Positions 25,008 to 34,375 of a stretch of DNA of 64,000 nucleotides are shown piece by piece (within the stretch, counting starts at the first letter, position 1; each line of letters starts with the position of its first letter). The translations under genes and the position numbers were made by a program. Where the stretch lies: contig CALRLF020000014.1 of NCBI GenBank assembly GCA_943368475.1, positions 1 through 64,000 on the forward strand, given 5' to 3'. The DNA is from UBA1930 sp943368475. GTDB lineage: Bacteria; Bacteroidota; Bacteroidia; Chitinophagales; Chitinophagaceae. The notes under the pieces were generated by a model. That model was not told where the DNA came from. It saw nothing but the letters and a program-made list of their open reading frames with translations, and did not search any database.

Positions 25008-28000
25008 ATGAGAAAAATTGTATCTCTACTTTTGTGCTTCTGTTTCACACTAGGAACAGTATTTGCACAAAATCGTATTGTTACTGGTAAAGTTCTTGAT
25101 GAAAAAGGAGCTGCTCTTGTTGGTGTTACAGTATCTGTAAAAGGTGGTACTGCCAAAACTACAACAGGCAACAGTGGTTCTTTTTCCATTTCAGTACCTA
25201 CCACTGCTAAAACATTAGAGTTCACTTATGTTGGTTATGGCTCTGCATCTGCATCTATTCCAGCAACAGGTGGTATCTCAATAACCTTAAAAGCTGCTTC
25301 TTCAGATATTGAAGGTGTAGTTGTTACAGGTTATTCTAGAGAGAAAAAATCACAATTCTCTGGAGCAGCAACTGTTTTATCTGGCAAAACTGTAGAAACT
25401 GTACCAGTTGGTTCTTTCGACCAAGCTTTACAAGGTAGAGTTCCTGGTATGTTGGTAAACTCTGGTTCTGGTCAGCCTGGTAGCAGTGCAACTGTAACTA
25501 TCAGAGGTATTCAATCTATTCAAGGTGCTGGTACTCAACCACTCTATGTAATTGATGGTGTGCCAATGCCTGCATTTGATATGCAAACCATTAATGCGAA
25601 TGATTTTGAATCAATCACTGTATTAAAAGATGCAAACTCTACAGCCCTTTATGGAGCTAGGGGTGGTACAGGTGTAATAGTTATTACAACTAAAAAAGGA
25701 AAAGCTGGTGTAAACAACTTTAGCTACAGATCTCAATATGGTTATACTCAAAAACCAGATTTTTCTCGTATGAATTTGATGAATACGAAAGAAATGATGG
25801 CATATGAAGAAGCTACAAAATTGGCTAACACACCAGGTTGGACTTATTCTCCAAATAACCCTGCAATACCTGCTGGTATGACTGCAGCAAGAAAACAATT
25901 CTTATACGATAGTATTGGTGCTATTGATATTGATTATGCAAATGTTTTCTTTAGACAAGGTGTTTCTCAGTCTCATGAAATTAACATGACTTCTGGTACA
26001 GAAAAAACTAAAATCTTCTTCTCTGCTGGCTATTTCGATCAACAAGGTATCGATTTAGGCTCTAGCTTAAAAAGATATACAACCAGATTTAACTTAGATC
26101 ACACAGTTGGTAAATTAACCATTGGTTTCAATACAACTGCTGGTTATTCTATTTCTAAATTTGCTGAAGGTGATATTTATGGTAATAGTCCTAGAAATCC
26201 ATTCCAAATGATTTATAGAGCTAAGACTTATGAAAATCCTTATAGAGCTGATGGTTCTTTAATCTTTGGAGCAAATACTACTTTGGCTCTTAAGCAAGTT
26301 GGTAATTTATTAGAAGGTATCAATAATTCTTCTAGAAATATTTATCAAACCAAAATCAACTCTGGTTTAACGTTATCGTATAAGTTAACTAAAGATATTA
26401 CCGTTAAAAATTTATTAGGAGTTGACGTAGCAAGTGAATACCACAATCGTTACATCAATGCAAATTCTTATATTGGCTCTTTGCAAGCTTTTCAGTCTGG
26501 ATTATCTCAAGAAGCTAGTAGAGTTGCCTCTAACTTCATCAATACTTCAAGTGCAGTATTTGCCAAGAAGTTTAACAATGTACACGATGTAGAAGTTGGT
26601 GCTTATTTCGAAGTTGTTAGAATTTATCAAAGATCTATTGGATTTACTTTGTATAACTTAGACCCAAGATTATCTCAAACTGGTCAAGGTGCGAGTCCAT
26701 TACCAACCAATGGTGCTACAACTTACCCTCAAAATGCTACTAGTGCAAAATCTAGCTCAGGTATTCGTTCTTATTTTGCAACTGCTAGATATTCTTACAA
26801 GAATAAGTACAGTGTTAACGCTAATGTTAGAAGAGATGGAACTTCAATCATCGTAAATCCTACTAACAAAGAAATCAATACATGGTCTGTTGGTTTCACT
26901 TGGAATCCTTTACAAGAGAACTTCTTAAGCAAGCAAACCATATTTTCTGATTTGAAAGTTAGAGCTAGTTATGGTATTGTACCTAATATTGGTAGTATTC
27001 CTACTGGTTCTTATGGTACTTACTTAAGTTCTGTTACCAATTACCAAGGTCCTCAATTACCTACTTTTGGTACAACTAGTTATGCAGGTTCAACAGTTGC
27101 AGGTTTAGCTCCTACAGCTCCAGGTAACGATCAACTTCAAATCGAGAGTATCAAAAAAACAAATATTGGTATCGACTTTGCAATTTGGAAAAATAGAGCA
27201 AGATTTACTGTTGACTACTACCAAAACAAAACTGTTGACTTATTTGTAAATCAACCCCTTTCTGGTACTACTGGTTTCAGCAACTTGAATGTTAATGCTG
27301 GTATAATGACCAATAAAGGTGTTGAGATCTTAGCTTCAGTTGATATCGTTAAGAAAAAAGATGTTGATGTAACTTTGGGTTGGAATCACTCAATTAACAC
27401 CAATAATATCGAAGATTTAGGATTGGTAAATGAATATTTTTTAGGAACATTCGTAATTCGTAAAGGTCTTCCTTATGGATCTCATTACACGTACAACTAC
27501 TTAGGTGCAGATCCTGCTACTGGTCAACCTCGTTTCGAAGCACCAGATGGTACAGTAACTTTAGATCCTGCAAAAGCTGGTCAATTTGCTAAATTTGGTA
27601 CTTATTTACCTAAACACCAAGGTGGTTTCACTTTAGATGTTAGATATAAAGCATTCTCAGTATCGGCTTTATTTTCTTATCAGTACGATGTTGTTAGAAG
27701 TAACAATACAAGAAACTGGATTACTAGAGGTACACCAGGCTATCATACAGCTGTTAGAGCTTCTAGAGAATTAATTGGCAATCAGTGGATGAAAGCTGGT
27801 GATAATGCATTCTTCCAAGCTTCTGCTTACGATAGAGGTTTTACTTCATCTGATTTAGAAGATGCTAAATTCTTCCGTTTCAGAAACTTAGTTGTTTCTT
27901 ATGCTATTCCTTCAATTAAAACAGCATCTGGAACAGTTATCATAAAATCTGCAAGATTCTATGTTCAAGGTCAAAACTTGGCAATCTGGAGTCCTTGGAG

Positions 28001-28091
28001 AGGTTTAGATCCTGAAGATAATAACAACATTAGCTTAAATGAGTATCCTAATCCTAAAATGTTTGTTGTAGGTTTAGATATTAATTTCTAA
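25008..28091 (+). CDS. SusC/RagA family TonB-linked outer-membrane protein
   Basis: This is a TonB-dependent outer-membrane transporter of 1027 residues. After the signal peptide (LLLCFCFTLGTVFAQ) comes a carboxypeptidase-regulatory-like domain at about 23-95 (RIVTGKVLDEKGAALVGVTVSVKGG). Next is the TonB-box region IEGVVVTGYS and the plug (ALQGRVPGMLVNSGSGQPGSS, YVIDGVPM, SITVLKDANSTALYGARGGTGVIVITTKKGK). The 22-strand barrel runs to the C-terminus. It forms a pair with the SusD-like lipoprotein 47 bases downstream, together importing a glycan or peptide. No glycosidase, peptidase or regulator is adjacent, so the ligand is unknown. Confidence 0.95.
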   Translation: MRKIVSLLLCFCFTLGTVFAQNRIVTGKVLDEKGAALVGVTVSVKGGTAKTTTGNSGSFSISVPTTAKTLEFTYVGYGSASASIPATGGISITLKAASSDIEGVVVTGYSREKKSQFSGAATVLSGKTVETVPVGSFDQALQGRVPGMLVNSGSGQPGSSATVTIRGIQSIQGAGTQPLYVIDGVPMPAFDMQTINANDFESITVLKDANSTALYGARGGTGVIVITTKKGKAGVNNFSYRSQYGYTQKPDFSRMNLMNTKEMMAYEEATKLANTPGWTYSPNNPAIPAGMTAARKQFLYDSIGAIDIDYANVFFRQGVSQSHEINMTSGTEKTKIFFSAGYFDQQGIDLGSSLKRYTTRFNLDHTVGKLTIGFNTTAGYSISKFAEGDIYGNSPRNPFQMIYRAKTYENPYRADGSLIFGANTTLALKQVGNLLEGINNSSRNIYQTKINSGLTLSYKLTKDITVKNLLGVDVASEYHNRYINANSYIGSLQAFQSGLSQEASRVASNFINTSSAVFAKKFNNVHDVEVGAYFEVVRIYQRSIGFTLYNLDPRLSQTGQGASPLPTNGATTYPQNATSAKSSSGIRSYFATARYSYKNKYSVNANVRRDGTSIIVNPTNKEINTWSVGFTWNPLQENFLSKQTIFSDLKVRASYGIVPNIGSIPTGSYGTYLSSVTNYQGPQLPTFGTTSYAGSTVAGLAPTAPGNDQLQIESIKKTNIGIDFAIWKNRARFTVDYYQNKTVDLFVNQPLSGTTGFSNLNVNAGIMTNKGVEILASVDIVKKKDVDVTLGWNHSINTNNIEDLGLVNEYFLGTFVIRKGLPYGSHYTYNYLGADPATGQPRFEAPDGTVTLDPAKAGQFAKFGTYLPKHQGGFTLDVRYKAFSVSALFSYQYDVVRSNNTRNWITRGTPGYHTAVRASRELIGNQWMKAGDNAFFQASAYDRGFTSSDLEDAKFFRFRNLVVSYAIPSIKTASGTVIIKSARFYVQGQNLAIWSPWRGLDPEDNNNISLNEYPNPKMFVVGLDINF

Positions 28092-28138
28092 TTATTTCTG
28101 AGCAAACAATTAATTATTAAGCTTAAAAAACTGAATAG

Positions 28139-29563
28139 ATGAAAATAAATAAATTCTTTATCGCTGGCTTATTGGCAATTTCATTGTCAGGCTGCCAAAA
28201 AGTTATAGAAACAGCAGAAACTGATATTATTGCTGGTGATGTAGCTTTATTAACTACAGCAAACAACCAGCAAGCAGTTATTGGTGCTTATGCAGCAATG
28301 AATGTTGAAATGGGTATTTTGTTAAATGCTACTTTGGCTGATGAGGTTAGAGTGGGTGAATTTTACAATGCTGGTACAACTCACGAATGGCAATATGCAT
28401 CTACTGATATTGGTTTGAGAGATAATTTTACAGCTTTTCCTTTGTATTATAGAGTTATCGATCGTGTAAACAGGGTATTGGCTGCATTACCAAAAGCAAC
28501 TTCTACTGGTGCAGCTGACGATGCATTGAAATTAAGACTAAGAGGCGAAGCCTTATTTTTAAGAGCTTTCTGCCATTTCGAATTGTATCGTTATTATAGT
28601 AATAGTGCGGTAGCAACTGATATGGCTTTGGCTTATATGGAAACTCCATCTTTAAGTCCACAAGCAAGAATTGCCGTTGGTCCGTATTTCTTAAAACTAA
28701 AAGCTGATTTAGTAGCTGCAAAGCCATTGTTACCTACAGCTTTAACTGACATCTACAGGGCTACAGCTGCATCATGTTCTGGCTTGCAAGCTAGAGTTGC
28801 TCTTTACCAAAAAGAGTGGGATGACGCAATAACTTTTAGTACTGAATACATTAATGCATTGCCTTTATCTACAAGAACAAACTTTCCTAATATTTGGATG
28901 GATGCAAGTAGTGCTGAATGTGCATTTAAATTAAGCAGAACTTCTTCTATCGGTGGTAGAATTGGTTCATTGTTCAGAGGTACCTCTGCTAGTACAGCAA
29001 ACATTGGAACCATTACATGGTTGCCATCTAATAAGTTATGGGATAGCTATGACCAAGTGAATGACATTCGTTTTAGTTCATACTTTAAAACTGAAGCTTT
29101 ATTGCCATCACCTCGTCCTAATAAATTAATCACTAAATATGCAGGTGGTGCTTATGCAACCCCTACAGAAAACGTAGCTGATGCTAAAGTTTTCAGAACT
29201 GGTGAAATGTATTTAATTAGAGCTGAAGCTAAAGCAGAGAAAAATGATCTTACAGGTGCTGCCGCTGATTTAAATGCTTTAAGAGCTGCTAGAATTAACG
29301 GTTATACAAATGTTTCGTTAGCAAGTACTGCAGCTGCAGTTACAGCTATTATCGATGAGCGTTTCAAAGAATTACCTTATGAAGGCCATCGTTTTTGGGA
29401 TTTAAAGCGTAGAAACTTACCAGTATCAAGATTGTCTACAGATGCACCAAGTGCAGCTGGTACAACTTTAGCTGCTGGTAATTTTAGATTCTTATTGCCT
29501 ATTCCAAATACTGAAATACAAGCGAACCCATTGATGACACAAAATCCTGGATATACGAACTAA
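28139..29563 (+). CDS. SusD/RagB family nutrient-binding lipoprotein
   Basis: The protein of 474 residues is a surface lipoprotein (signal ending in SLSGC, lipidated C19). The SusD fold is seen in the early helical TPR-like part (YRVIDRVNRVLAALP, RGEALFLRAFCHFELYRYYSN), the RTGEMYLIRAEAKAEKNDLTGAAADLNALRAAR stretch, and the C-terminal RFKELPYEGHRFWDLKRRNL. It caps the SusC-like barrel and captures the ligand. A hairpin terminator follows 37 bases after the stop, so the operon is just these two genes. Confidence 0.95.
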   Translation: MKINKFFIAGLLAISLSGCQKVIETAETDIIAGDVALLTTANNQQAVIGAYAAMNVEMGILLNATLADEVRVGEFYNAGTTHEWQYASTDIGLRDNFTAFPLYYRVIDRVNRVLAALPKATSTGAADDALKLRLRGEALFLRAFCHFELYRYYSNSAVATDMALAYMETPSLSPQARIAVGPYFLKLKADLVAAKPLLPTALTDIYRATAASCSGLQARVALYQKEWDDAITFSTEYINALPLSTRTNFPNIWMDASSAECAFKLSRTSSIGGRIGSLFRGTSASTANIGTITWLPSNKLWDSYDQVNDIRFSSYFKTEALLPSPRPNKLITKYAGGAYATPTENVADAKVFRTGEMYLIRAEAKAEKNDLTGAAADLNALRAARINGYTNVSLASTAAAVTAIIDERFKELPYEGHRFWDLKRRNLPVSRLSTDAPSAAGTTLAAGNFRFLLPIPNTEIQANPLMTQNPGYTN

Positions 29564-29599
29564 TCTCTTTTGATCAAGTAGTATTTAGTAATTAAATAA

Positions 29600-29640
29600 A
29601 AGATAAAGCCACCTGAAAAGGTGGCTTTATCTTTTATTAT
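29600..29640 (+). terminator. Rho-independent terminator of the susC/susD operon
   Basis: A perfect 14-bp stem (AAGATAAAGCCACC, 29600-29613, with its complement at 29620-29633) with a six-base loop is followed by TTATTATACTT. The A-rich left arm makes it likely to work in both directions. Confidence 0.9.
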
Positions 29641-29707
29641 ACTTTTGCTGGCTAAAATCTGAAGTTTATGATTCATTCTGTGGTAAAATATTTGTTCCTT
29701 ATAGAGA

Positions 29708-30862
29708 CTACAAATAACTCAACCACCAATCCTTCCTTCTTTGTTTTACTTTCATGAACCAATTACAAGGAAAGTATAAAGCAATTACAATACAAATCCA
29801 AGCTAAGTAAACAATAGGTAATCCAAAACCCCAAGCTGTATTTGGGTTGCCAAAACTTCCTTGGTCTAAATGCATAAGCTTTGCAATTAGCAAAGAGCTT
29901 CCATGAATAAAAACCAAATGCAATAAATAATAAAAGAAAGGCACTTTGCCATATACCGAAATGATGTTGGTAAAACGATTGTTATACTTTTCAAAAAATG
30001 CCAATAGCAAAATTCCTGGTCCAAGTGTCATTAATAAATACAATAGCGATGGAGGATATTTTGTACAATCGATAAACGATAAAATGGTTTTGTACCAAAC
30101 ATCCTGCTCTTGCCAAATGGTTCTGTTACCATAAACATTTACAAAACGAATGACTATAAATAGAGCAATAACACTAAAACCAACCTTTAGTAAAAAACTT
30201 TTTCTGTAAGCAGCCTCTTTTTTAAAAACAAAGCCAAATGCAAATCCTGTAGCCATTACACCAATCCATGGAATAAGTGGATACATAACAAACAAACCCC
30301 TGTTTGTACCATAAGGATAAAAACCTTGTTCATGTAAAACAAGCCAAAGCCATTTGAAACTTCCAAAGCTTTCGGCACTGATTCCATCCAATAAATTATG
30401 ACCAAAAATCATGGTTAAGCCAATAATAGCAATGGTTGTAGGATTTAAAAATACCAATCCTGCCAATACAACCATACTCCAACCAATTGCCCAAATTACT
30501 TGTACCGCTTGCATGTGATAAGTAATGTCAAAGCTCCACAATAAATCAACAATTGCCAATTCAACAAATATTAACCACAAACCTCTGGTTAATAAAAACT
30601 GAGCAGCCTGCTTTTTTGTTTTGCCTTTACTAAACGATAAAAATGCACTTGTGCCAGAAAGAAAAACAAAAACAGGTGCACAGTAATGCGTAATCCAACG
30701 AGTAAAAAATAATGGAATAGAGGTTTTGGTTAAATCGAGTGGATCGAACTGAACATTGCTATAAAAATCTCGAACATGGTCTAATGCCATGATAATCATA
30801 ATCAGTCCACGCAAAATATCAATAGAATTAATTCTCGACGTAGAAGCAGTTGTTGGTTGCAT
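29708..30862 (-). CDS. Heparan-alpha-glucosaminide N-acetyltransferase-like (DUF1624) membrane protein
   Basis: This integral membrane protein of 384 residues has about ten hydrophobic segments. It opens with RINSIDILRGLIMIIMALDHVRDF, which is the hallmark of the HGSNAT/YeiB/DUF1624 acyltransferase group; the histidine in LDHVRD is the likely catalytic residue. Further support comes from FTRWITHYCAPVFVFLSGTSAFL. Members transfer acetyl groups across membranes to sugars or have unknown acceptors. The acceptor here is unknown. Confidence 0.85.
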   Translation of the reverse strand: MQPTTASTSRINSIDILRGLIMIIMALDHVRDFYSNVQFDPLDLTKTSIPLFFTRWITHYCAPVFVFLSGTSAFLSFSKGKTKKQAAQFLLTRGLWLIFVELAIVDLLWSFDITYHMQAVQVIWAIGWSMVVLAGLVFLNPTTIAIIGLTMIFGHNLLDGISAESFGSFKWLWLVLHEQGFYPYGTNRGLFVMYPLIPWIGVMATGFAFGFVFKKEAAYRKSFLLKVGFSVIALFIVIRFVNVYGNRTIWQEQDVWYKTILSFIDCTKYPPSLLYLLMTLGPGILLLAFFEKYNNRFTNIISVYGKVPFFYYLLHLVFIHGSSLLIAKLMHLDQGSFGNPNTAWGFGLPIVYLAWICIVIALYFPCNWFMKVKQRRKDWWLSYL

Positions 30863-30954
30863 GCAGTTGTAATTTCAACCAAAATACAAACTATATGCAA
30901 TGCTGCAAATAAATATGATGCTTGTGCTTTTTTGTTCTTGAAGAAAGTATTGAA

Positions 30955-31100
30955 CTTTACCACAGAGGTTAGGAGAAATGGAGTTACACTGAGTATTTTT
31001 TTATCTTTGTGAACTTCGTATCCTTTGTTGCTTTGTGTGCAACAAAATGCGTTGCTATCGTTGCCTTCTTTGATTCGTTGCGTGAAAAAAATCAGTGAAA
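30955..31100. repeat. Dispersed CCACAGAGG ... TTTGTG repeat
   Basis: The block starts TTTACCACAGAGGTTAGGAG, continues with GTTACACTGAGTA and then ATCTTTGTGAACTTCG, TATCCTTTGTTGCTTTGTG and GATTCGTTGCGTGAAAAA. It shares these words with 1500, 5590, 40700 and, in part, 20680. Confidence 0.6.
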
Positions 31101-31131
31101 ATTCGTTCAACCTATGTCATCCATATTCCAA

Positions 31132-32136
31132 TCACCCCACAGGTTTATTCAAAATTTGCCACAATTTATCTTTCAATTCCAGCAAACCAGTTTGCGTTAC
31201 CGATGATATAAATAAATGCGGAATATCGCTTGGCAATTCATTACCAATCGCTTCTTTCAATTCATCATCCAGCATATCACTCTTGCTTATGGCAATTAAA
31301 AAATCTTTTTGCAACATTTCTGGGTTGTATTCCTTCAACTCATTCAGCAAAATCTCGAACTCTTTTTTATGGTCATTGCTATCAGCAGGAATCACAAATA
31401 ACAAACAACTATTGCGTTCAATATGTCGTAAAAAACGATGCCCCAAACCTTTACCTTCTGCTGCACCTTCAATAATACCTGGTAAATCGGCAATACAAAA
31501 ACTTTTTCCATCTCGGTATTCAACCATACCCAATTGAGGAATTAAAGTAGTAAAAGCATAGTTGGCAATTTTAGGTTTTGCAGCAGTAATTACACTTAAT
31601 AAAGTTGATTTTCCTGCATTGGGAAATCCTACCAAACCCACGTCGGCCAATACTTTCAGCTCCAATTGTTTCCAGCCTTCACTACCTTCTTCTCCTGGTT
31701 GTGCATGTTCAGGAACCTGATTGGTGGGTGTTGCAAAATGCTGATTCCCCCATCCACCACGACCACCTTTCATTAAAATTATTTCCTGCCCATGCTCTAA
31801 AATTTCTGCTTCAACTTCTCCTGTTTCTTCATTACGAGCAATGGTTCCCAACGGAACATCAATAATAATATCTTCTCCATCTTTACCTGTACAATTGCTT
31901 TTGCTACCATTTTCTCCATCATCAGCCAATACATTTTTAAAATATCGCAAATGCAATAGAGTCCACAATTGTGTATTGCCACGTAAAATAATATGCCCTC
32001 CACGTCCACCATCACCACCATCAGGTCCACCCATGGCGGTTAATTTATTACGCATAAAATGCCTTGCACCAGCACCACCATGTCCACTTCTACAAAAAAT
32101 ACGTATATAATCAATGAAGTTGTTTCTTTCGCTCAC
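31132..32136 (-). CDS. obgE: GTPase ObgE/CgtA
   Basis: This essential ribosome-associated GTPase of 334 residues acts in 50S subunit maturation and stress control. I chose a GTG start at 32136 (V/M-SERNNFIDYIRIFCRSGHGG), because the glycine-rich Obg fold begins there; the open frame upstream to 32199 is not part of the family. The Obg domain has GGDGGRGG repeats. The G domain has the P-loop GFPNAGKST, the DLPG switch II and a SKSD-type base motif. No long C-terminal extension is present, as usual in this phylum. Confidence 0.95.
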   Translation of the reverse strand: MSERNNFIDYIRIFCRSGHGGAGARHFMRNKLTAMGGPDGGDGGRGGHIILRGNTQLWTLLHLRYFKNVLADDGENGSKSNCTGKDGEDIIIDVPLGTIARNEETGEVEAEILEHGQEIILMKGGRGGWGNQHFATPTNQVPEHAQPGEEGSEGWKQLELKVLADVGLVGFPNAGKSTLLSVITAAKPKIANYAFTTLIPQLGMVEYRDGKSFCIADLPGIIEGAAEGKGLGHRFLRHIERNSCLLFVIPADSNDHKKEFEILLNELKEYNPEMLQKDFLIAISKSDMLDDELKEAIGNELPSDIPHLFISSVTQTGLLELKDKLWQILNKPVG

Positions 32137-32238
32137 TCGTAAAATATTTGGCAACAAAAATAACTTATTAATTGGGATGGTGAGATTTAATAAAACCAAT
32201 TGTTTTGGGCGTTACCTTAAGGCTCAGCTTTTTAAAGA

Positions 32239-32260
32239 ATCCTGAGCGTAGTCGAAGGAT
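32239..32260. repeat. REP-like imperfect palindrome
   Basis: ATCCTGAGCGTAGTCGAAGG followed by AT forms a short imperfect hairpin (ATCCT / AGGAT). The CTGAGCGTAGTCGAAGG core is a well-known repetitive intergenic sequence type in many bacterial genomes. Only one copy is visible in this window. Confidence 0.5.
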
Positions 32261-32353
32261 CCCTAACGCAGCCCAACAAAAGAATAGTAATTCAACTGTT
32301 AGCACAGCCAATGAACCACACAAAATCATTTCTTTGCATACAAAGCAATACAG

Positions 32354-33676
32354 GTGATTACACAAACATTGGAACAACTCGAATCTGGACTATTAAATGG
32401 AACAAAGCAGTTAAAACTGAATTGTAATCTCACCGAGTTTCCACAAGCTATATTTTCCCTGGCCGATACTTTAGAAATATTAGATTTATCTGGCAATCAA
32501 CTTTCTACCTTACCAAATGACTTTACCAGATTAAAGCAATTGAAAATTCTTTTCTTATCCGATAATCAATTCAATGTTTTTCCTGAGGTATTGGGGCAAT
32601 GTACAAGCATTACCATGATTGGTTTTAAATCCAATCAAATTCATACTATTTCGGAAACTGCTTTACATAGTGAAATTCGTTGGCTTATTTTAACCAATAA
32701 TCAGCTTACACAATTACCTGCAAGTATTGGTAATTGCTGGAACATGCAAAAGCTGGCTTTAGCTGGTAATAGACTTACGTCGTTGCCAAATGAATTAAGT
32801 AACTGTAAAAATTTAGGCTTACTTCGTATTTCAGCAAATCAATTAACTGAGTTTCCTGAGTGGTTATTAACCATGCCCAAGCTCAGTTGGTTGGCTTTTG
32901 CAGGTAATCCATTTTGTTACAAACCTTCCATCGAAACCAATTTAGAAGAAATTCATTGGGAAAGTTTATCGCTTGAACATCAATTAGGACAAGGAGCTTC
33001 TGGTATTATCAGTAAAGCCATTTGGCAAAAAAATACAACTGAAACAATTGAAGTTGCTGTAAAAGAATTTAAAGGAGCAGTAACCAGCGATGGTTTACCT
33101 GAAGATGAAATGAATGCCTGCATATTGGCAGGAGCTCATAAAAATTTAATTCCGCTGTTGGGTAAAATAACCAATCATGCTCATCAAAAAGAAGGATTGG
33201 TGTTGGGGTTAATTCCTCCTTCTTTTAAAAATTTAGGTTTGCCACCAAGTTTTGAAACTTGTACCAGAGATGTGTTTGAACCCAATACTTTTTTCACTGC
33301 AACACAAATTTTAAAAATAATAAAAGCTGCTGCAAGCGTAGGTGCTCATTTACATAGTAAAGGAATTATGCATGGCGATTTTTATGCCCACAATACGTTA
33401 ATAAATGCCAATGCTGAAATTTTAATGGGCGATTTTGGAGCAGCTTCTTTATACAATATCAACCATATAACAACGGCTGAAAGCCTTGAAAAGATTGAAG
33501 TACATGCATGGGCCTGTTTGTTGGAAGATTTATTATTGAACTTGCATGTAACTGAAAAAAACAGTGAAATTGTGAGTTCTCTAAACTTAATAAAAGAAAA
33601 AGCTATTCAAGTTGAAGTAAGAAATAGACCAATGTTCAAAGAGATTTTTGAAATACTAATAAAGATAAATTGCTAG
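32354..33676 (+). CDS. Leucine-rich-repeat protein with C-terminal protein kinase-like domain
   Basis: The gene starts with GTG. Residues about 17-195 hold seven or so LRR units of the LxxLxLxxNxLxxLPxxx type (LEILDLSGNQLSTLP, IRWLILTNNQLTQLP, LALAGNRLTSLP). A eukaryotic-like kinase follows: the Gly loop GQGASG, the ATP lysine K237 in VAVKEF, HGD at 340-342 with N347, and DFG at 360-362. The catalytic loop reads HGDFYAHN instead of HRDLKxxN, as in some bacterial and RIO-like kinases. There is no signal or membrane segment, so it is cytoplasmic. LRRs probably select substrates. No partner phosphatase is nearby. Confidence 0.85.
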   Translation: MITQTLEQLESGLLNGTKQLKLNCNLTEFPQAIFSLADTLEILDLSGNQLSTLPNDFTRLKQLKILFLSDNQFNVFPEVLGQCTSITMIGFKSNQIHTISETALHSEIRWLILTNNQLTQLPASIGNCWNMQKLALAGNRLTSLPNELSNCKNLGLLRISANQLTEFPEWLLTMPKLSWLAFAGNPFCYKPSIETNLEEIHWESLSLEHQLGQGASGIISKAIWQKNTTETIEVAVKEFKGAVTSDGLPEDEMNACILAGAHKNLIPLLGKITNHAHQKEGLVLGLIPPSFKNLGLPPSFETCTRDVFEPNTFFTATQILKIIKAAASVGAHLHSKGIMHGDFYAHNTLINANAEILMGDFGAASLYNINHITTAESLEKIEVHAWACLLEDLLLNLHVTEKNSEIVSSLNLIKEKAIQVEVRNRPMFKEIFEILIKINC

Positions 33677-33691
33677 GTTTTATAGATAGTA

Positions 33692-34162
33692 TTACTTCTT
33701 CAAAATTACTTTAGTTATAACTGGCACTTTTGCCATTGGTCCATCTTGGTATTCGGGTTGTGTAACAAAAGCATATGTAAGCTCAAACCATTTGCCTTGC
33801 AAACTTTTGTTAGATGTCCAACCTTGATTTTCTTCGTTGGCTTTACTGACTGGCAACTCTACACCAAACGAAAATTTTGTGTCTTTACAATTTGCGAAAT
33901 CCCAAACTTTGCCTGCTTTATCCTTAAAAATATAATGGGAAGCATCGCCTAAACTAAAGTCTATAAACATTGCAGTTATGCTCAATTCATTTTTCTTGAT
34001 AGTGTCTGTTGTGGGTTTTGAAACTACAGATTTTTGTGAAGTATCAGTTGAAGTGATAATTAAAGTATCTTTTGTTTCTTTTTGTTGAACAGCAATGTTG
34101 TTACAAGAAGCAACAACAACTATAATAAGTAATTGAGCAAGTAGAATTTTCACCGTTTTCAT
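33692..34162 (-). CDS. Lipoprotein of unknown function, 156 aa
   Basis: The signal sequence ends in VVASC with C20 as the lipidated residue. A Thr/Ser/Lys-rich linker (KETKDTLIITSTDTSQKSVVSKPTTDTIKK) leads to a compact domain of about 95 residues (ITAMFIDFSLGDASHYIFKDKAGKVWDFANCKDTKFSFGVELP ... WFELTYAFV). I do not recognise the family. It is convergent with the LRR-kinase gene, with 15 bases between the two stops. Confidence 0.7.
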   Translation of the reverse strand: MKTVKILLAQLLIIVVVASCNNIAVQQKETKDTLIITSTDTSQKSVVSKPTTDTIKKNELSITAMFIDFSLGDASHYIFKDKAGKVWDFANCKDTKFSFGVELPVSKANEENQGWTSNKSLQGKWFELTYAFVTQPEYQDGPMAKVPVITKVILKK

Positions 34163-34199
34163 AATAGCTTTTAGGGTTGAATGGTGAAGCTAATTGTTT

Positions 34200-34304
34200 T
34201 TATTTTTTAAAACCAATTCTTGGTCTATCATCCCACTTTTTTTGAGCAGCTTTTTCATCCAGCAAATTTTCCATACCTGCCTTGATGAAAAGCAGAGGCA
34301 TCAT
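34200..34304 (-). pseudogene. Short open frame, possible C-terminal gene remnant
   Basis: One frame of the minus strand reads MMPLLFIKAGMENLLDEKAA and then QKKWDDRPRIGFKK before a stop, with further in-frame sense codons upstream to 34346 (KTNSPLTIFSLVKF). A hydrophobic stretch followed by a charged end looks like the C-terminus of a membrane protein. No start-linked longer gene exists. It may be the surviving 3' end of a lost gene or a 34-residue small protein. A repetitive element sits directly upstream of it at 34376. Confidence 0.35.
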
Positions 34305-34375
34305 AAATTTCACTAAGCTGAATATCGTGAGAGGTGAGTTTGTCTTTTATTGTTTATTGAATAATGTTCAGAAAT

